Shown piece after piece: positions 18,966 to 28,843 of a stretch of DNA of 64,000 nucleotides. Below the pieces are notes generated by a model. The model did not search any database, was not told the origin of the DNA, and saw only the letters and a list, made by a program, of their open reading frames with translations. Each line of letters opens with the position of its first letter. Within the stretch, counting starts at the first letter, position 1. The translations under genes and the position numbers were made by a program. Source of the stretch: Magnetospirillum sp. GTDB taxonomy: Bacteria; Pseudomonadota; Alphaproteobacteria; CACIAM-22H2. Location of the stretch: contig JAPZUA010000007.1 of the NCBI GenBank assembly GCA_027532905.1, positions 62,001 to 126,000 of the forward strand. The letters run 5' to 3'.

Positions 18966-21317
18966 TCAAAAACGCGTGCCGACGCCGAACCGGAAGGCTT
19001 CCGTTCGGTCGTATTCTTCCTTCACGACGGCTTTTGCGTAAGATACGCGCACGGGGCCGAACGGCGAGCGCCAGAGGGCGCCAATGCCGACCGACGCGCG
19101 GATGGACCCGGAATCGTCGACCGCAGCCGTGTTGCCAGGGCGGCCCGGCGGCGGACGATCGAAGCTTGTGAGCGTGCCCACGTCGGAGAAGAGCAACCCG
19201 CGCAGGCCGAATTCCTTGGGCAGCCCCGTGGGGAAACTCAATTCGGCTGCACCGGTATAGAAGAGGTTGCCGCCCAGTGCGCCGCCCGAGGCCTGGTCGC
19301 GCGGACCCAAGCCTTGCGCGCGGAAGCCGCGGAAATTGTCGCCGCCGAGCGAGAAACGATTCTGCAGGCGCACGCGGTCGCCCGACAGGGCGGTGATGTG
19401 CCCGCCTTCGAGCACCAGCGAGGCGACATATTCGGTCGCGATCGGATAGAAGAAGCCGGTCGTGGCGGTCGAGCGCAGGAACTTCGCGTCGCCACCCAGG
19501 CCCGCGACATCGTTGCCGATCCGCAGGAAATAGCCGTCGGTCGGATCGACGCGGTCGTCGCGCCAGTCGAACAGGGTCGTGTGGCCGACGGAGCTCTGGA
19601 TGACCGAGCCCGCCGCATCCTGCACGAGCGTCGAAACGCCCGAGGCGAGCCGCGTAATGTCGTCGTTGCGCAGCGTGTAGCGCAGCGACTGATCCACATA
19701 TTCGCCGAGCCGGTAGCCGTTGCGCAGCACAAAACCCGTCGAGATGAAGTCGTACCCCGCCTCGGCCTGCAGATCGCGCTTCTGGCGGAAGATGTCGAAA
19801 CCGGCCGCCATGTCCATGTCGAGGAAATAGGGATCGGTGAAGGACAGGTCGATCTGGTTGCGACGGCGCGAAACCGTGCCGCCGAGCTTCAGATCCTTGC
19901 CTTGCCCCAGCAGATTGCGCTCGCGGATCGAGGCGTCGAGCAGGACGTTGTCGGCCGTCGAAAACCCGATGCCGAAGCTGAGATCGCCCGTCGATTTTTC
20001 CTGCACTTCGACGTTCAGCACCGTGCGGTCGGGCGCTTCGCCCGGCACGTTCGTGACCTCGACGCGCTCGAAAAACTGCAGGCCGCGGATGCGGTCGCGC
20101 GAACGGCGCAGTTTGGCGGTGCTGAACGCGTCGCCTTCGCTGAGCTGCATCTCGCGCCGGATGACCTTGTCGGTCGTGCGCGAATTGCCGACGATGTTGA
20201 TGCGCTCGACGAACACACGCGGCCCGTCCTGCACTTCGTAGACGATCGAGACCGTGCGCGCGTCGCGGTCGCGCGTCACGCGCGGGCGCACTTCGGCAAA
20301 CGCGTAGCCGGCCGTGCCGGCGAAATCGCTGAGAGCGGAGACCGAAGCTTCGACGCGGTTGGCGTCGTACCAGCTGCCTTCTTTGGTCGTCACGAGATCG
20401 ACCATCTGCTCTTTCTTGAGATCGCGCAGCTGCGAGACAACGTCGATCTTGCCGAAGCGGTAGCGCTCGCCCTCTTCGATCGTGAAGGTCACGTAGAAGC
20501 CTTGGCGGTCGGGGCTCAATTCGGCGATTGCCGAAACAATGCGGAAATCCGCGTAGCCGGCCGAGAGGTAGTATTTGCGCAGCAATTCGCGGTCGAACGA
20601 GAGCCGGTCGGGATCGTACACGTCGTCGTTCGACAGGAAGCGGAACCAACGCGATTCGCGCGTCTGGATCTGCTCGCGCAGCGTGCCGTCGGCGAAGCTG
20701 CGGTTGCCCACGAAATTGATGCGCTGCACGCCGGTGACCTGGCCCTCGTCGATCTCGAACACGACGTCGACGCGGTTCTGCGGCAGCTGGATGATCTTGG
20801 GTTCGATCGTGGCGGCAAAGCGGCCCGAGGCGCGGTAAATGTCCTGCAGGCGCTTGACGTCGGCTTGCACGCGCGCGCGCGTGAACACGGTGCGCGGCTT
20901 GATCGTGAGCTCGTTGATGAGGCTCTCGTCCTTGAGGCGGCGATTGCCCTCGAACGCGATGCGGTTAACGATCGGGCTTTCGACGACCCGCACGATCAGC
21001 GCCCCGCCCTCTTGGCGGATCAGCACGTCGGCGAACAGGCCGGTGCCGAACAGGGCCTTGAGCGAGCGGTCGATCTCCTCGGCATCAACTTGGGAGCCGG
21101 GTTGGACGGTCACGTAGGCGCGCACGGTCTCAGGCGCGATGCGCTGCGTGCCCTCGACGCGAATTTCGGAAACGGGCCCGGCAACCACGCCTGTGCGCGT
21201 CGCGAACTGGGCTGCGGCCGGGCCGGCTAAGAACAGGCCAACCGCCATGGCAAGCGCCATCACGCATGTCGCTATTGCCACTCGGCCTGTCGCAAAAAAC
21301 ATCGCAAGTCGTTCCAT
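18966..21317 (-). CDS. bamA: Outer membrane protein assembly factor BamA
   Basis: Central Omp85 protein of the BAM complex, which inserts beta-barrel proteins into the outer membrane. It has 783 residues: a signal peptide ending near PAAAQF, five POTRA domains (about residues 47-425, starting SEIRVEGTQRI) and a 16-stranded barrel. The conserved barrel lid motif appears as FRGFRAQGLG where many homologues have VRGF. The protein ends in Phe (GVGTRF), the usual outer-membrane signal. It sits between rseP and skp, as in many proteobacteria. Confidence 0.97.
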   Translation of the reverse strand: MERLAMFFATGRVAIATCVMALAMAVGLFLAGPAAAQFATRTGVVAGPVSEIRVEGTQRIAPETVRAYVTVQPGSQVDAEEIDRSLKALFGTGLFADVLIRQEGGALIVRVVESPIVNRIAFEGNRRLKDESLINELTIKPRTVFTRARVQADVKRLQDIYRASGRFAATIEPKIIQLPQNRVDVVFEIDEGQVTGVQRINFVGNRSFADGTLREQIQTRESRWFRFLSNDDVYDPDRLSFDRELLRKYYLSAGYADFRIVSAIAELSPDRQGFYVTFTIEEGERYRFGKIDVVSQLRDLKKEQMVDLVTTKEGSWYDANRVEASVSALSDFAGTAGYAFAEVRPRVTRDRDARTVSIVYEVQDGPRVFVERINIVGNSRTTDKVIRREMQLSEGDAFSTAKLRRSRDRIRGLQFFERVEVTNVPGEAPDRTVLNVEVQEKSTGDLSFGIGFSTADNVLLDASIRERNLLGQGKDLKLGGTVSRRRNQIDLSFTDPYFLDMDMAAGFDIFRQKRDLQAEAGYDFISTGFVLRNGYRLGEYVDQSLRYTLRNDDITRLASGVSTLVQDAAGSVIQSSVGHTTLFDWRDDRVDPTDGYFLRIGNDVAGLGGDAKFLRSTATTGFFYPIATEYVASLVLEGGHITALSGDRVRLQNRFSLGGDNFRGFRAQGLGPRDQASGGALGGNLFYTGAAELSFPTGLPKEFGLRGLLFSDVGTLTSFDRPPPGRPGNTAAVDDSGSIRASVGIGALWRSPFGPVRVSYAKAVVKEEYDRTEAFRFGVGTRF

Positions 21318-21384
21318 ATTCGCCGGTTATCCGCTCTCGAGTCGCACCGCAGTCCAGCACATTACCCCAAAACCCCGGCGATAA

Positions 21385-22506
21385 TCACGAGACGAGTCCC
21401 ACCAGGAACCGCACCACGCCCGTATGGACGAGGTCGTTCCAGGTCGCAAAGACCATAAGACTTATAACCAAGCCAAAGCCAATCCGGAAACCGTATTCGA
21501 CAGCCCGCGGCGGCAAAGGTCGCCCGCGCACGGCTTCAAGCGCGTAAAGCACCAAATGTCCGCCATCGAGCATCGGAACTGGGAAAAGATTGATCAAGCC
21601 TAGGTTAATAGACAAGATCGCCATGAAAACGATCAGGTTTGCGATTCCCCCTTGCGCCACCTCGCCCGACATTTGGGCAATGCGGATGGGGCCGCCGAGA
21701 TCCTCGGTGCCGCGCGTGCCGACAACCATCTGGCCGAGCGCTTTGAGGGTGCCGGCGGCTTGCGTCCAGGTTTCGCCCGCTGCCCGCCAAACGGCACTCA
21801 AAGGATCGTGGGTTTTGAACGACATGCCCTGGCCTCGAATGCCGAGCCGCGCCACACGCGTGACCTGGCCCAAGCGGTTGGTTTCCTCGATCACGGCAGG
21901 TGTGATCGGCAGATCGAGCGAGCGCCCGTCGCGGTCGATCGTCAATACCGTCGGCCGCTCGAGATTGAGCTGCACAAAGCGCTGGATTTCCTCGAAGCGC
22001 TCGATGCGCTTGCCGTCAATCGCCGTCACGCGGTCGCCGGCCTGGATGCCGGCGCGCTCGGCAGCCGAGCCCGGCAACACGCCGCCCACCAGAGCGGGCG
22101 TGAAAGGCTGGCCCACGGTCGCAAAAGCGCCCGCCAGCAGCACGATCGCGAGCAGGAAATTCGCGACAGGGCCCGCAGCCACGATCGCCGAGCGCTGAAG
22201 GAGGGTTTTGTGGTGGAACGAAACCGAGCGTTCGGCCGCATCCATATGCGAAATCTCGGCCCCCGGTGTCGAGGCCGGATCGGCATCGCCATACATTTTC
22301 ACGTAGCCGCCGAGCGGCAGCCACGAGATCTTCCAGCGCGTGCCGTGGCGGTCGTTCCAGCCCACAATCTCGCGCCCGAAGCCGATCGAAAACACCTCGA
22401 CCTTCACCCCGCAGCGCCGTGCGACCCAGAAATGCCCGAGCTCGTGGAAAAAGATCAGCACGCTCAAAACGAGCAAGAACGGCAGCAAATACTCGAAGAT
22501 ATTCAT
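21385..22506 (-). CDS. rseP: Site-2 intramembrane zinc protease RseP
   Basis: Inner-membrane metalloprotease that releases anti-sigma factors in the envelope stress response and clears remnant signal peptides. It has 373 residues. The zinc motif HELGH is at residues 21-25 in the first membrane segment. A PDZ domain lies in the middle (VLPGSAAERAGIQAGDRV), and the second catalytic motif NLFPVPMLDGGH is near the C-terminus. Only one clear PDZ domain is seen. The start at 22506 is chosen because MNIFEYLL opens the first membrane helix. It lies 1 nt after dxr. Confidence 0.95.
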   Translation of the reverse strand: MNIFEYLLPFLLVLSVLIFFHELGHFWVARRCGVKVEVFSIGFGREIVGWNDRHGTRWKISWLPLGGYVKMYGDADPASTPGAEISHMDAAERSVSFHHKTLLQRSAIVAAGPVANFLLAIVLLAGAFATVGQPFTPALVGGVLPGSAAERAGIQAGDRVTAIDGKRIERFEEIQRFVQLNLERPTVLTIDRDGRSLDLPITPAVIEETNRLGQVTRVARLGIRGQGMSFKTHDPLSAVWRAAGETWTQAAGTLKALGQMVVGTRGTEDLGGPIRIAQMSGEVAQGGIANLIVFMAILSINLGLINLFPVPMLDGGHLVLYALEAVRGRPLPPRAVEYGFRIGFGLVISLMVFATWNDLVHTGVVRFLVGLVS

Positions 22507-22507
22507 G

Positions 22508-23698
22508 TCAGCCCCGACTTTCCGCAGCCGCAAACACCGCACGCGGGTGCTTTGCATCGATCCATTCGCGCGCACGCACGCGGGCTAAAGCGTCGATCGC
22601 AACCACATCCGCGATCGAAGCCGGGGCCGGCGGCGCATAGCCGTCCAACACGCCGGACACGCAGTCTGCGATGCCCAAAAACCCGAGCCCGCCGCCCAAG
22701 AACGCCGCCACAGCCACTTCGTTGGCCGCGTTCAGGATAGTTGGTGCAGCGCCGCCCGCTTGCAAGGCCAGCCGCGCCAATTTGAACGCCGGGAAGCGCG
22801 CGTAATCCAAAGTTTCGAACGTGAGATCTGCCATTTTGGCAAGATCGAGGCGCGGGGCGGTCGTTGCCATGCGGCCGGGCCAAGCGAGGGCCACGGCAAT
22901 GGGCGTGCGCATGTCGGGCGTGCCGAGCTGCGCCAGCACCGAGCCATCGGCATAAGCGACCATCGAATGCACGACCGATTGCGGATGCACGATCGCCTCG
23001 ATGCGCGCCTCGCCGACCGGGAACAGATGGAACGCCTCGATCACTTCGAGGCCCTTGTTCATCATCGTCGCGGAATCGACGGAGATCTTGGCCCCCATCG
23101 ACCAGTTGGGATGGGCAACGGCTTGCGACGGCGTCACGCTTGCCATGCGCTCGAGCGGCCAGGTGCGGAACGGCCCGCCCGAGGCGGTCAGCACGATCTT
23201 CTCGACGCGGTCCAACGCGTCGAGATCGAGCACCTGGAAAATGGCACTGTGCTCGCTGTCGACGGGCACGAGCGTCGCACCATGCTCGCGCACTTCGGCC
23301 ATCGCAAGGGCACCGGCGCAGACAAGCGTTTCCTTGTTGGCAAGGCCGATCGTTGCCCCACGCCTTATCGCGGCAAGCGTGGCGGGCAGGCCTGCCGCAC
23401 CCACAATGGCCGAACACACGAACTCGGCCGGCATCATGGCGGCTTCAACGACGGCTTCGGAACCGGCGGCGGCATCGATGCCGCTGCCCGCAAGGGCGTC
23501 GCGCAGTTCGCCGTAGCAGCTTTCGTCGGCCACGACCGCGCGCTTGGCGCCAAGTGCGCGCGCCTGCTGGGCGAGCTTGGCGACATTGCGGTTGGCGACC
23601 AGCGCTTCGACCGCAAAACTTTGCGGATCGGCGGCGAGCAATTCGACCGTGTTGCAGCCGACCGAACCGGTCGAGCCCAAAATCGTCACGCGTTTCAT
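22508..23698 (-). CDS. dxr: 1-deoxy-D-xylulose 5-phosphate reductoisomerase
   Basis: Second step of the non-mevalonate isoprenoid pathway: converts DXP to MEP using NADPH. It has 396 residues. The NADPH-binding GSTGSVGCNTVEL lies at the N-terminus, the metal/substrate segment VDSEHSAIFQ near residue 145 and SASGGPF near residue 175. The ATG at 23698 overlaps the cdsA stop as ATGA; a second ATG two codons upstream is possible. Its product feeds UppS, encoded two genes upstream. Confidence 0.97.
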   Translation of the reverse strand: MKRVTILGSTGSVGCNTVELLAADPQSFAVEALVANRNVAKLAQQARALGAKRAVVADESCYGELRDALAGSGIDAAAGSEAVVEAAMMPAEFVCSAIVGAAGLPATLAAIRRGATIGLANKETLVCAGALAMAEVREHGATLVPVDSEHSAIFQVLDLDALDRVEKIVLTASGGPFRTWPLERMASVTPSQAVAHPNWSMGAKISVDSATMMNKGLEVIEAFHLFPVGEARIEAIVHPQSVVHSMVAYADGSVLAQLGTPDMRTPIAVALAWPGRMATTAPRLDLAKMADLTFETLDYARFPAFKLARLALQAGGAAPTILNAANEVAVAAFLGGGLGFLGIADCVSGVLDGYAPPAPASIADVVAIDALARVRAREWIDAKHPRAVFAAAESRG

Positions 23699-24543
23699 GG
23701 CCATGCCAGCATAAGCCCGCTCGTGGACCATTGGAACGCCGCAAGTGCGCAGGCGGCCGTCAACAGCCCGTCCACGCGGTCGAACAGGCCGCCATGCCCG
23801 GGGATGAGTCCGCTCGAATCCTTGGCCCCGAAATGGCGTTTGATCCAGGATTCGAGAAGGTCGCCTGCTTGCGCCACGACGGCCAAACCGGCCCCCGCCC
23901 CCGCCAGCACCGTCGCGGATGGCCCCTGCGGCACCATCAGCGCCGCCGCCCAGCCGACGCAGGCCGCCGCAACCATGGCGCCGACCAGACCGGCCCAGGT
24001 TTTGTTGGGCGACAGGCGCGGTGCGAGCTTTGCACCGCCGATCAGCCGGCCCGCGAAGTAAGCGCCCGTATCAGTCGCCCACACGCTCGCCATCAGCCAC
24101 AAAATCGCGACCAAGCCGCCTTGCGCATCGCCGCGCAGCCAGATCAACGCGACGACCGGAATGCCGATGTAAAGCGGCCCCACCGCCAGCCAGCGGCAAT
24201 GGTCGCGCCCGCTCACGCGAGCAAAGGCCAGCACCAGCAACGCCGCAACGAGGGCAAGGCCAAGCCCAATATCGGCGCGCGTGAGGGCGGCAGCTGCCCC
24301 GCTCGCCAGCACGCCCGCCGCCACAAGCAGGCCCGTGGCACCGAAACGCCCGTCGCCGACCAGCCGCGTCCATTCCCAGGCAAGTACGGCACCGCACACG
24401 GCAACCATCAACTCGAACGCTTCGCGGCCCGAGAACAGCCCGGCGACGGCAAGGGCCAGAAGCACGGCTGCCGACAGCGCGCGCTGGCGCAGATCGCGCA
24501 TGCGCAGGCCCGCAGCTGGGGTCGGCGGTGGTGCGAGGCTCAA
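23695..24543 (-). CDS. cdsA: Phosphatidate cytidylyltransferase
   Basis: Integral membrane enzyme making CDP-diacylglycerol, the precursor of all phospholipids. It has about 282 residues with many hydrophobic segments. The C-terminal family signature runs through ESWIKRHFGAKDSSG and PGHGGLFDRVDG. A TTG at 24543 overlaps the uppS stop as TTGA and is the most natural start by position. An ATG at 24501 is the alternative and would remove 14 residues of Pro-rich leader. It is coupled to dxr by an ATGA overlap. Confidence 0.93.
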   Translation of the reverse strand: MSLAPPPTPAAGLRMRDLRQRALSAAVLLALAVAGLFSGREAFELMVAVCGAVLAWEWTRLVGDGRFGATGLLVAAGVLASGAAAALTRADIGLGLALVAALLVLAFARVSGRDHCRWLAVGPLYIGIPVVALIWLRGDAQGGLVAILWLMASVWATDTGAYFAGRLIGGAKLAPRLSPNKTWAGLVGAMVAAACVGWAAALMVPQGPSATVLAGAGAGLAVVAQAGDLLESWIKRHFGAKDSSGLIPGHGGLFDRVDGLLTAACALAAFQWSTSGLMLAWP

Positions 24544-25256
24544 CCCACGACGGCGCCGTAGCGCCGCTCCCGCCGTCCGAATTCGGCGATCGCCGCCTCG
24601 AATGCTTCGCGCCCGAAATCGGGCCACAGCACGTCGAGAAACACGAACTCGGTATAGGCGCACTGCCACAGCAGGAAATTCGAAACGCGCTTTTCCCCGC
24701 TCGTGCGCACCAAAAGATCGGGGTCGGGAATGTCGGCCGTCGCAAGGTGTTGCGCGAACAGCGTCTCGTCGATCGCCGAAGGGTCGAGCGTGCCGGCCTT
24801 GACGGCCTCTGCCAACTGGCGCGCGGCCGAAACGATCTCGGCGCGTGCACCGTACGAAAGCGCCACGACGAGATCGAGGAACGTATTGTCGCGCGTCGTC
24901 GTCTCGGCCTGTTCGACCAGCGAGCATACGTCGGGAGGCAGGCGCTTGCGCTCGCCGATGATGCGGATGCGCACCCCCTGGCGATGCAGCTCAGCGAGTT
25001 CAGCCCGCAGAAAATGGCGCAAGAGCCCCATGAGGTCGGCGACCTCGTCGCTGGGCCGGCGCCAATTTTCCGACGAGAAGCCGAACAATGTGAGGTAGCG
25101 CACGCCGAGTTCGCCCGCCGCGCGCACTGCGTTGCGCACCGCATCCGCCCCGCGCCGATGGCCCGCGATGCGCGGCAGGCCGCGCGCTTTGGCCCAGCGA
25201 CCATTGCCGTCCATGATGATGGCGACATGACGGGGAATTTGGCGATCGTGCGACAT
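24540..25256 (-). CDS. uppS: Isoprenyl transferase (undecaprenyl diphosphate synthase)
   Basis: cis-Prenyltransferase that makes the C55 lipid carrier for peptidoglycan and polysaccharides. The 238-residue protein has the FPP-binding MDGNGRWAK motif near residue 17 with its catalytic Asp, and LTLFGFSSENWRRP further on. The ATG at 25256 leaves the usual short N-terminus before HVAIIMDGNG. A TTG at 25289 would add 11 residues. Neither has a clear ribosome-binding site. It is coupled to cdsA. Confidence 0.95.
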   Translation of the reverse strand: MSHDRQIPRHVAIIMDGNGRWAKARGLPRIAGHRRGADAVRNAVRAAGELGVRYLTLFGFSSENWRRPSDEVADLMGLLRHFLRAELAELHRQGVRIRIIGERKRLPPDVCSLVEQAETTTRDNTFLDLVVALSYGARAEIVSAARQLAEAVKAGTLDPSAIDETLFAQHLATADIPDPDLLVRTSGEKRVSNFLLWQCAYTEFVFLDVLWPDFGREAFEAAIAEFGRRERRYGAVVG

Positions 25257-25322
25257 TTGGATGGACGGGGCGAGCTCGCTTGGTTCCAAGGACCGGCGGA
25301 GAAGGAAACGACGGTACGGCCG

Positions 25323-25883
25323 CTAGACGGCCATGATGTCTTTTTCTTTGACCGCCATCGCCTCGTCGACCTTCTTGATGAAATCGTCGGTTAGCGTCTG
25401 GATGTCGGTCTGGCGCTTGCGGTTTTCGTCTTCCGTGACCTTGCCGTTCTTGAGCAGCGCCTTGAGCGCGTCCATGCCTTCGCGGCGCACGTTGCGCACC
25501 GACACGCGTGCGGCCTCGGCGTAGTTCTTGGCGATCTTCAGCAGTTCCTTGCGCCGTTCTTCGGTCATCGGCGGCATCGGGATGCGCACGAGTTGGCCGT
25601 CGGCCATCGGGTTGAGACCGAGGCCCGCATCGCGGATGGCTTTTTCGACCGCTTTCACGAGGCCCTTGTCCCACACCTGCACTGTCAGCATGCGCGGCTC
25701 GGGCGTGCCCACCGTGCCGCATTGGGCGAGCGGCATCTGGCTGCCGTAGGCGTCAACCGTCACCGGATCGAGCAGACTTGCCGAAGCGCGGCCCGTACGC
25801 AGACCCGAAAACTCTTTCTTGAGCACGTCGAGCGAACCCGTCATGCGGCGGCGCAGATCGTCGATTTCGGCGGTGGCGGACAT
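25323..25883 (-). CDS. frr: Ribosome recycling factor
   Basis: Releases ribosomes from mRNA after termination together with EF-G. It has 186 residues, the standard length, with the two-domain pattern: a long helical bundle ([19 protein letters not shown] at the start, [11 protein letters not shown] at the end) and a central beta domain ([14 protein letters not shown]). The start at 25883 begins the conserved sequence. It follows pyrH by 59 nt in the classical rpsB-tsf-pyrH-frr order. Confidence 0.98.
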   Translation of the reverse strand: MSATAEIDDLRRRMTGSLDVLKKEFSGLRTGRASASLLDPVTVDAYGSQMPLAQCGTVGTPEPRMLTVQVWDKGLVKAVEKAIRDAGLGLNPMADGQLVRIPMPPMTEERRKELLKIAKNYAEAARVSVRNVRREGMDALKALLKNGKVTEDENRKRQTDIQTLTDDFIKKVDEAMAVKEKDIMAV

Positions 25884-25942
25884 TGGCGTGTTCCCTTGGA
25901 AACAGTTTGGCGAACGGACGGCAGGCGTAGGCTTCACCCCAC

Positions 25943-26668
25943 TCAGTCGCACACGGTCGTGTAGCGGCCGGTCCCCTTCATCACTTCGGCGAATCCGCCG
26001 GGCTTCTGTATCGAGAAGACTAGAATAGGAATGTGGTTTTCCCGTGCAAGCGCGATCGCAGCGGCGTCCATCACGCCGAGATCGCGCTCCATCACGTCGC
26101 GATAGGTCAGCGTTTCGAAGCGCGACGCGGTCGCGTCCTTCTTGGGATCGGCCGAATAAACGCCATCGACTTTGGTGCCCTTGAGCAGCGCGTCGCAGCC
26201 CATTTCCGATGCGCGCAACGCAGCCGCCGTATCGGTCGTGAAAAACGGATTGCCGGTCCCTGCCCCGAAAATCACGACGCGACCCTTTTCCATGTGCCGC
26301 ATCGCGCGGCGCCGGATATAGGGCTCGCAAATGCTCGCCATCGGAATGGCCGACTGCACGCGCGTGGGCACGCCCACGCCTTCGAGCGCGTTCTGCAACG
26401 CAAGCGCGTTGATGACGGTGGCGAGCATGCCCATATAATCGCCGTTGGCGCGCTCGATGCCGCGCTTGGCGCCCGAAAGGCCGCGGAAGATGTTGCCGCC
26501 GCCGATCACGAGGCACACTTGCACGCCGAGATCGACGACCTCTTTGACGTCGGCGGCGATGCGGTCGATCGTGGCGGGATCGAGGCCGCGCTCGTCGCTG
26601 CCGGCCATCACCTCGCCGGACACTTTGAGCAGAACGCGGCGGTATTTGGTTTGAGGCGCCTGCGGCAT
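25943..26668 (-). CDS. pyrH: Uridylate kinase
   Basis: Hexameric bacterial UMP kinase, allosterically regulated by GTP and UTP, unrelated to eukaryotic UMP kinases. It has 241 residues. The N-terminal [10 protein letters not shown], the GGGNIFRG phosphate loop, and [17 protein letters not shown] near residue 160 are typical of the amino-acid-kinase fold. The open frame extends far upstream into tsf without homology; the ATG at 26668 is chosen. A hairpin terminator lies between tsf and this gene, so expression may come partly from read-through. Confidence 0.97.
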   Translation of the reverse strand: MPQAPQTKYRRVLLKVSGEVMAGSDERGLDPATIDRIAADVKEVVDLGVQVCLVIGGGNIFRGLSGAKRGIERANGDYMGMLATVINALALQNALEGVGVPTRVQSAIPMASICEPYIRRRAMRHMEKGRVVIFGAGTGNPFFTTDTAAALRASEMGCDALLKGTKVDGVYSADPKKDATASRFETLTYRDVMERDLGVMDAAAIALARENHIPILVFSIQKPGGFAEVMKGTGRYTTVCD

Positions 26669-26696
26669 CGCGGGGTCAACCCTCGCCAGAAAATTC

Positions 26697-26724
26697 GGCC
26701 GGTCTTTCGGGAGAAAGACCGGCC
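26697..26724 (-). terminator. Rho-independent terminator or attenuator between tsf and pyrH
   Basis: A perfect inverted repeat with 12-bp arms, GGCCGGTCTTTC and GAAAGACCGGCC, and a 4-nt loop lies 10 nt after the tsf stop. On the minus strand it is followed by GAATTTTC. It sits between rpsB-tsf and pyrH-frr, so it probably lowers expression of the downstream genes relative to the translation factors. Confidence 0.75.
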
Positions 26725-26733
26725 ATCGTCGGA

Positions 26734-27657
26734 TCAGGCTTTCAACTGTGCGGCGACTTCGGCCGCAAAGTCGGACTCTTTTTTCTCGATGCCCTCGCCC
26801 AAGCCAAAGCGGCGGAAGGCGACGAGCTTGACCGGCGCGCCCACATCGGCGGCGGCCTTGGCCACCACGTCCTTGATGCGGGTTTCGCCGTCCACGACAT
26901 AGACCTGCTCGAGCAGCACGGACTCTTCGTAGAATTTGCGAATGCGCCCTTCGACCATCTTCTCGACGACGGCGGCGGGTTTGCCCGAGGCTGCCGCCTG
27001 TTCGCTCAAGATCGCCTTCTCGCGTGCCAACGCCGCCGGATCGACCGACGCGATGTCGAGCGAGATCGGGTTCGTGGCGGCGATGTGCATGGCGATCTGG
27101 CGGCCGAGCGCGTTGAGCTTCTCGACGTCGCCCGTGCTCTCGAGCGCCACGAGCACGCCGATCTTGCCGAGGCCCGGTGCAACCGAGCTGTGCACGTAGG
27201 TTGCAACCGCACCTGCCGATACTTTCAGCACGACCGCACGACGCAGCGTCATGTTCTCGCCGATCTTGGCGACCAGGGCGGTCAGCGCTTCGGTCGCCGT
27301 GCCGCCCGTCGGATACGCGGCAGCGCCGAGCGCTGCCACATCGTCGCCTGTCGCGATTGCCGACTTGGTCACGTTGCGCACGAAATCCTGGAACGCGTCG
27401 TTGCGCGCCACGAAGTCGGTTTCCGAATTGACCTCGACCATGGCGCCGACGGCACCGCCGGCGGCAACGCCGATCAGGCCTTCGGCGGCCACGCGGCCCG
27501 CCTTCTTGGCGGCGGCCGCGAGGCCCTTCTTGCGCAGCCAATCGACCGCCGCTTCGACATCGCCGCCGTTTTCGGTCAAAGCGCGCTTGCAATCCATCAT
27601 GCCAGCACCGCTTTTTTCGCGCAGGTCCTTGACCAGGGCTGCCGTAATTTCGGCCAT
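26734..27657 (-). CDS. tsf: Translation elongation factor Ts
   Basis: Nucleotide exchange factor for EF-Tu. It has 307 residues. The N-terminal UBA-like domain contains [19 protein letters not shown], the family signature. The core domains follow, with [14 protein letters not shown] near residue 73, the standard EF-Ts motif. It lies 59 nt after rpsB and is followed by a strong terminator hairpin. Confidence 0.98.
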   Translation of the reverse strand: MAEITAALVKDLREKSGAGMMDCKRALTENGGDVEAAVDWLRKKGLAAAAKKAGRVAAEGLIGVAAGGAVGAMVEVNSETDFVARNDAFQDFVRNVTKSAIATGDDVAALGAAAYPTGGTATEALTALVAKIGENMTLRRAVVLKVSAGAVATYVHSSVAPGLGKIGVLVALESTGDVEKLNALGRQIAMHIAATNPISLDIASVDPAALAREKAILSEQAAASGKPAAVVEKMVEGRIRKFYEESVLLEQVYVVDGETRIKDVVAKAAADVGAPVKLVAFRRFGLGEGIEKKESDFAAEVAAQLKA

Positions 27658-27716
27658 ATCTATTCCATCCGTGTTGGAGTTCGTCGCAGTGACAAGGCGA
27701 TCGCCCGCATAGCCGA

Positions 27717-28625
27717 TCAGGCTGCGGGCGAAGCCGCCTTTTCCTTCTTCTTGCGGGCTGCCGGCTTCTTCGGCGCGGCTGCGTCCTTGTCGGCTTCCGG
27801 TGCCGCTTCGGCGGCGGCCGGGGCCGCTTCACCTTCAGCCGCAACCGCAGCCGCAGCCGCCGGGATCTCGAGTGCGGGCGGTGCCACGGCCGCACCCACA
27901 TCGACGCCGGCGGCCTTCATTTCGGCCTGCAGACCGTCGAGCACTGCGTTCGCCATCAGCTCGCAATAGGTCGAGATCGCGCGCAGCGCATCGTCGTTGC
28001 CCGGGATCGGGTACGTGACACCCTTGGGGTCGCTGTTCGAGTCGAGCACGGCGATGACCGGAATGTTGAGGCGACGCGCTTCTTCGACCGCGATCGCTTC
28101 CTTGTTCGTGTCGATCACGAACAGCATGTCCGGCAGGCCGCCCATTTCCTTGATGCCCCCAAGCGAACGCTCGAGCTTGTCGCGCTCGCGCGTCATGAAC
28201 AGCAGTTCCTTCTTGGTGAGGCCGCCCGAGGCCGAGCCGCCGGGCAGATCGCCCGACAGGCGCTCGTCGATTTCCTTGAGGCGCTTGATCGAATTCGAGA
28301 TCGTCTTCCAGTTGGTCAGCATGCCGCCGAGCCAGCGATGGTTGACGAAATACTGGCCGCAGCGCTTGGCGGCTTCGGCGATCGGCTCCTGCGCCTGGCG
28401 CTTGGTGCCCACGAACAGCACGCGCCCGCCGCCTGCGCACACGTCGCGCGCGGCCTGGAGGGCGCGGTCGAGCAGCGGCACGGTCTGCTGCAGATCGATG
28501 ATGTGCACGCCGTTGCGCACGCCGAACAGGAACGGCGCCATTTTGGGGTTCCAACGGCGCGTCTGGTGGCCGAAGTGAATGCCGGCTTCGAGAAGCTGGC
28601 GCATCGAATAGACGGGCATCGCCAT
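27717..28625 (-). CDS. rpsB: Small ribosomal subunit protein uS2
   Basis: Ribosomal protein S2, which binds the 30S head-body junction. It has 302 residues. The conserved part spans [22 protein letters not shown] to [17 protein letters not shown] (to about residue 235). It is followed by a 65-residue tail rich in Ala, Pro and Glu that ends in a Lys-rich stretch, an extension seen in other alphaproteobacteria. The ATG at 28625 follows AAAAAGGAAAAA. It is the first gene of the rpsB-tsf run; a promoter-like pair and structured leader lie upstream. Confidence 0.97.
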   Translation of the reverse strand: MAMPVYSMRQLLEAGIHFGHQTRRWNPKMAPFLFGVRNGVHIIDLQQTVPLLDRALQAARDVCAGGGRVLFVGTKRQAQEPIAEAAKRCGQYFVNHRWLGGMLTNWKTISNSIKRLKEIDERLSGDLPGGSASGGLTKKELLFMTRERDKLERSLGGIKEMGGLPDMLFVIDTNKEAIAVEEARRLNIPVIAVLDSNSDPKGVTYPIPGNDDALRAISTYCELMANAVLDGLQAEMKAAGVDVGAAVAPPALEIPAAAAAVAAEGEAAPAAAEAAPEADKDAAAPKKPAARKKKEKAASPAA

Positions 28626-28785
28626 GAGCGATTTTTCCTTTTTCCGGTTGATCCGCCGCGGGACGAGCACCTGCCCCCAAGAAGGGAGACCGGCACCGGA
28701 ACGAGCCTTGGCCTATGGCGCCAAGGACCGCATATGCCCCGCGTGAGGGTTTGTCGTCAGGACACAATGTCCGAACGCGGCGCGG
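28626..28785 (-). promoter_or_regulatory. Structured 5' leader of rpsB
   Basis: About 160 nt between the candidate promoter and the rpsB start form clear hairpins: CCTTGGC/GCCAAGG with a 7-nt loop at 28706-28726, and GGACA/TGTCC at 28760-28772. Ribosomal protein S2 controls its own operon through an mRNA leader in E. coli. A similar role here is inference from position and structure. Confidence 0.4.
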
Positions 28786-28814
28786 GAGATACCCCAACTG
28801 GCTGGGTTTTGCAA
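28786..28814 (-). promoter_or_regulatory. Candidate rpsB promoter
   Basis: On the minus strand TTGCAA (28809-28814) and TATCTC (28786-28791) are separated by 17 nt. The -35 matches at 4 of 6 positions and the -10 at 3 of 6. The site lies 30 nt beyond the stop of the preceding cNMP-binding gene. It is a weak sequence match supported by position. Confidence 0.35.
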
Positions 28815-28843
28815 GCCCGCCCGGCCTGCGGGACCCTATTCCG

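Noticed and set aside
18289-20649. Apparent fusion of a 570-residue extension to Skp
   Set aside because: The extension is an out-of-frame reading of bamA. Skp begins with its signal peptide at 18942.
18780-21230. Open frame of 816 codons on the plus strand opposite skp and bamA
   Set aside because: It is a shadow of bamA on the other strand; no conserved motif is visible.
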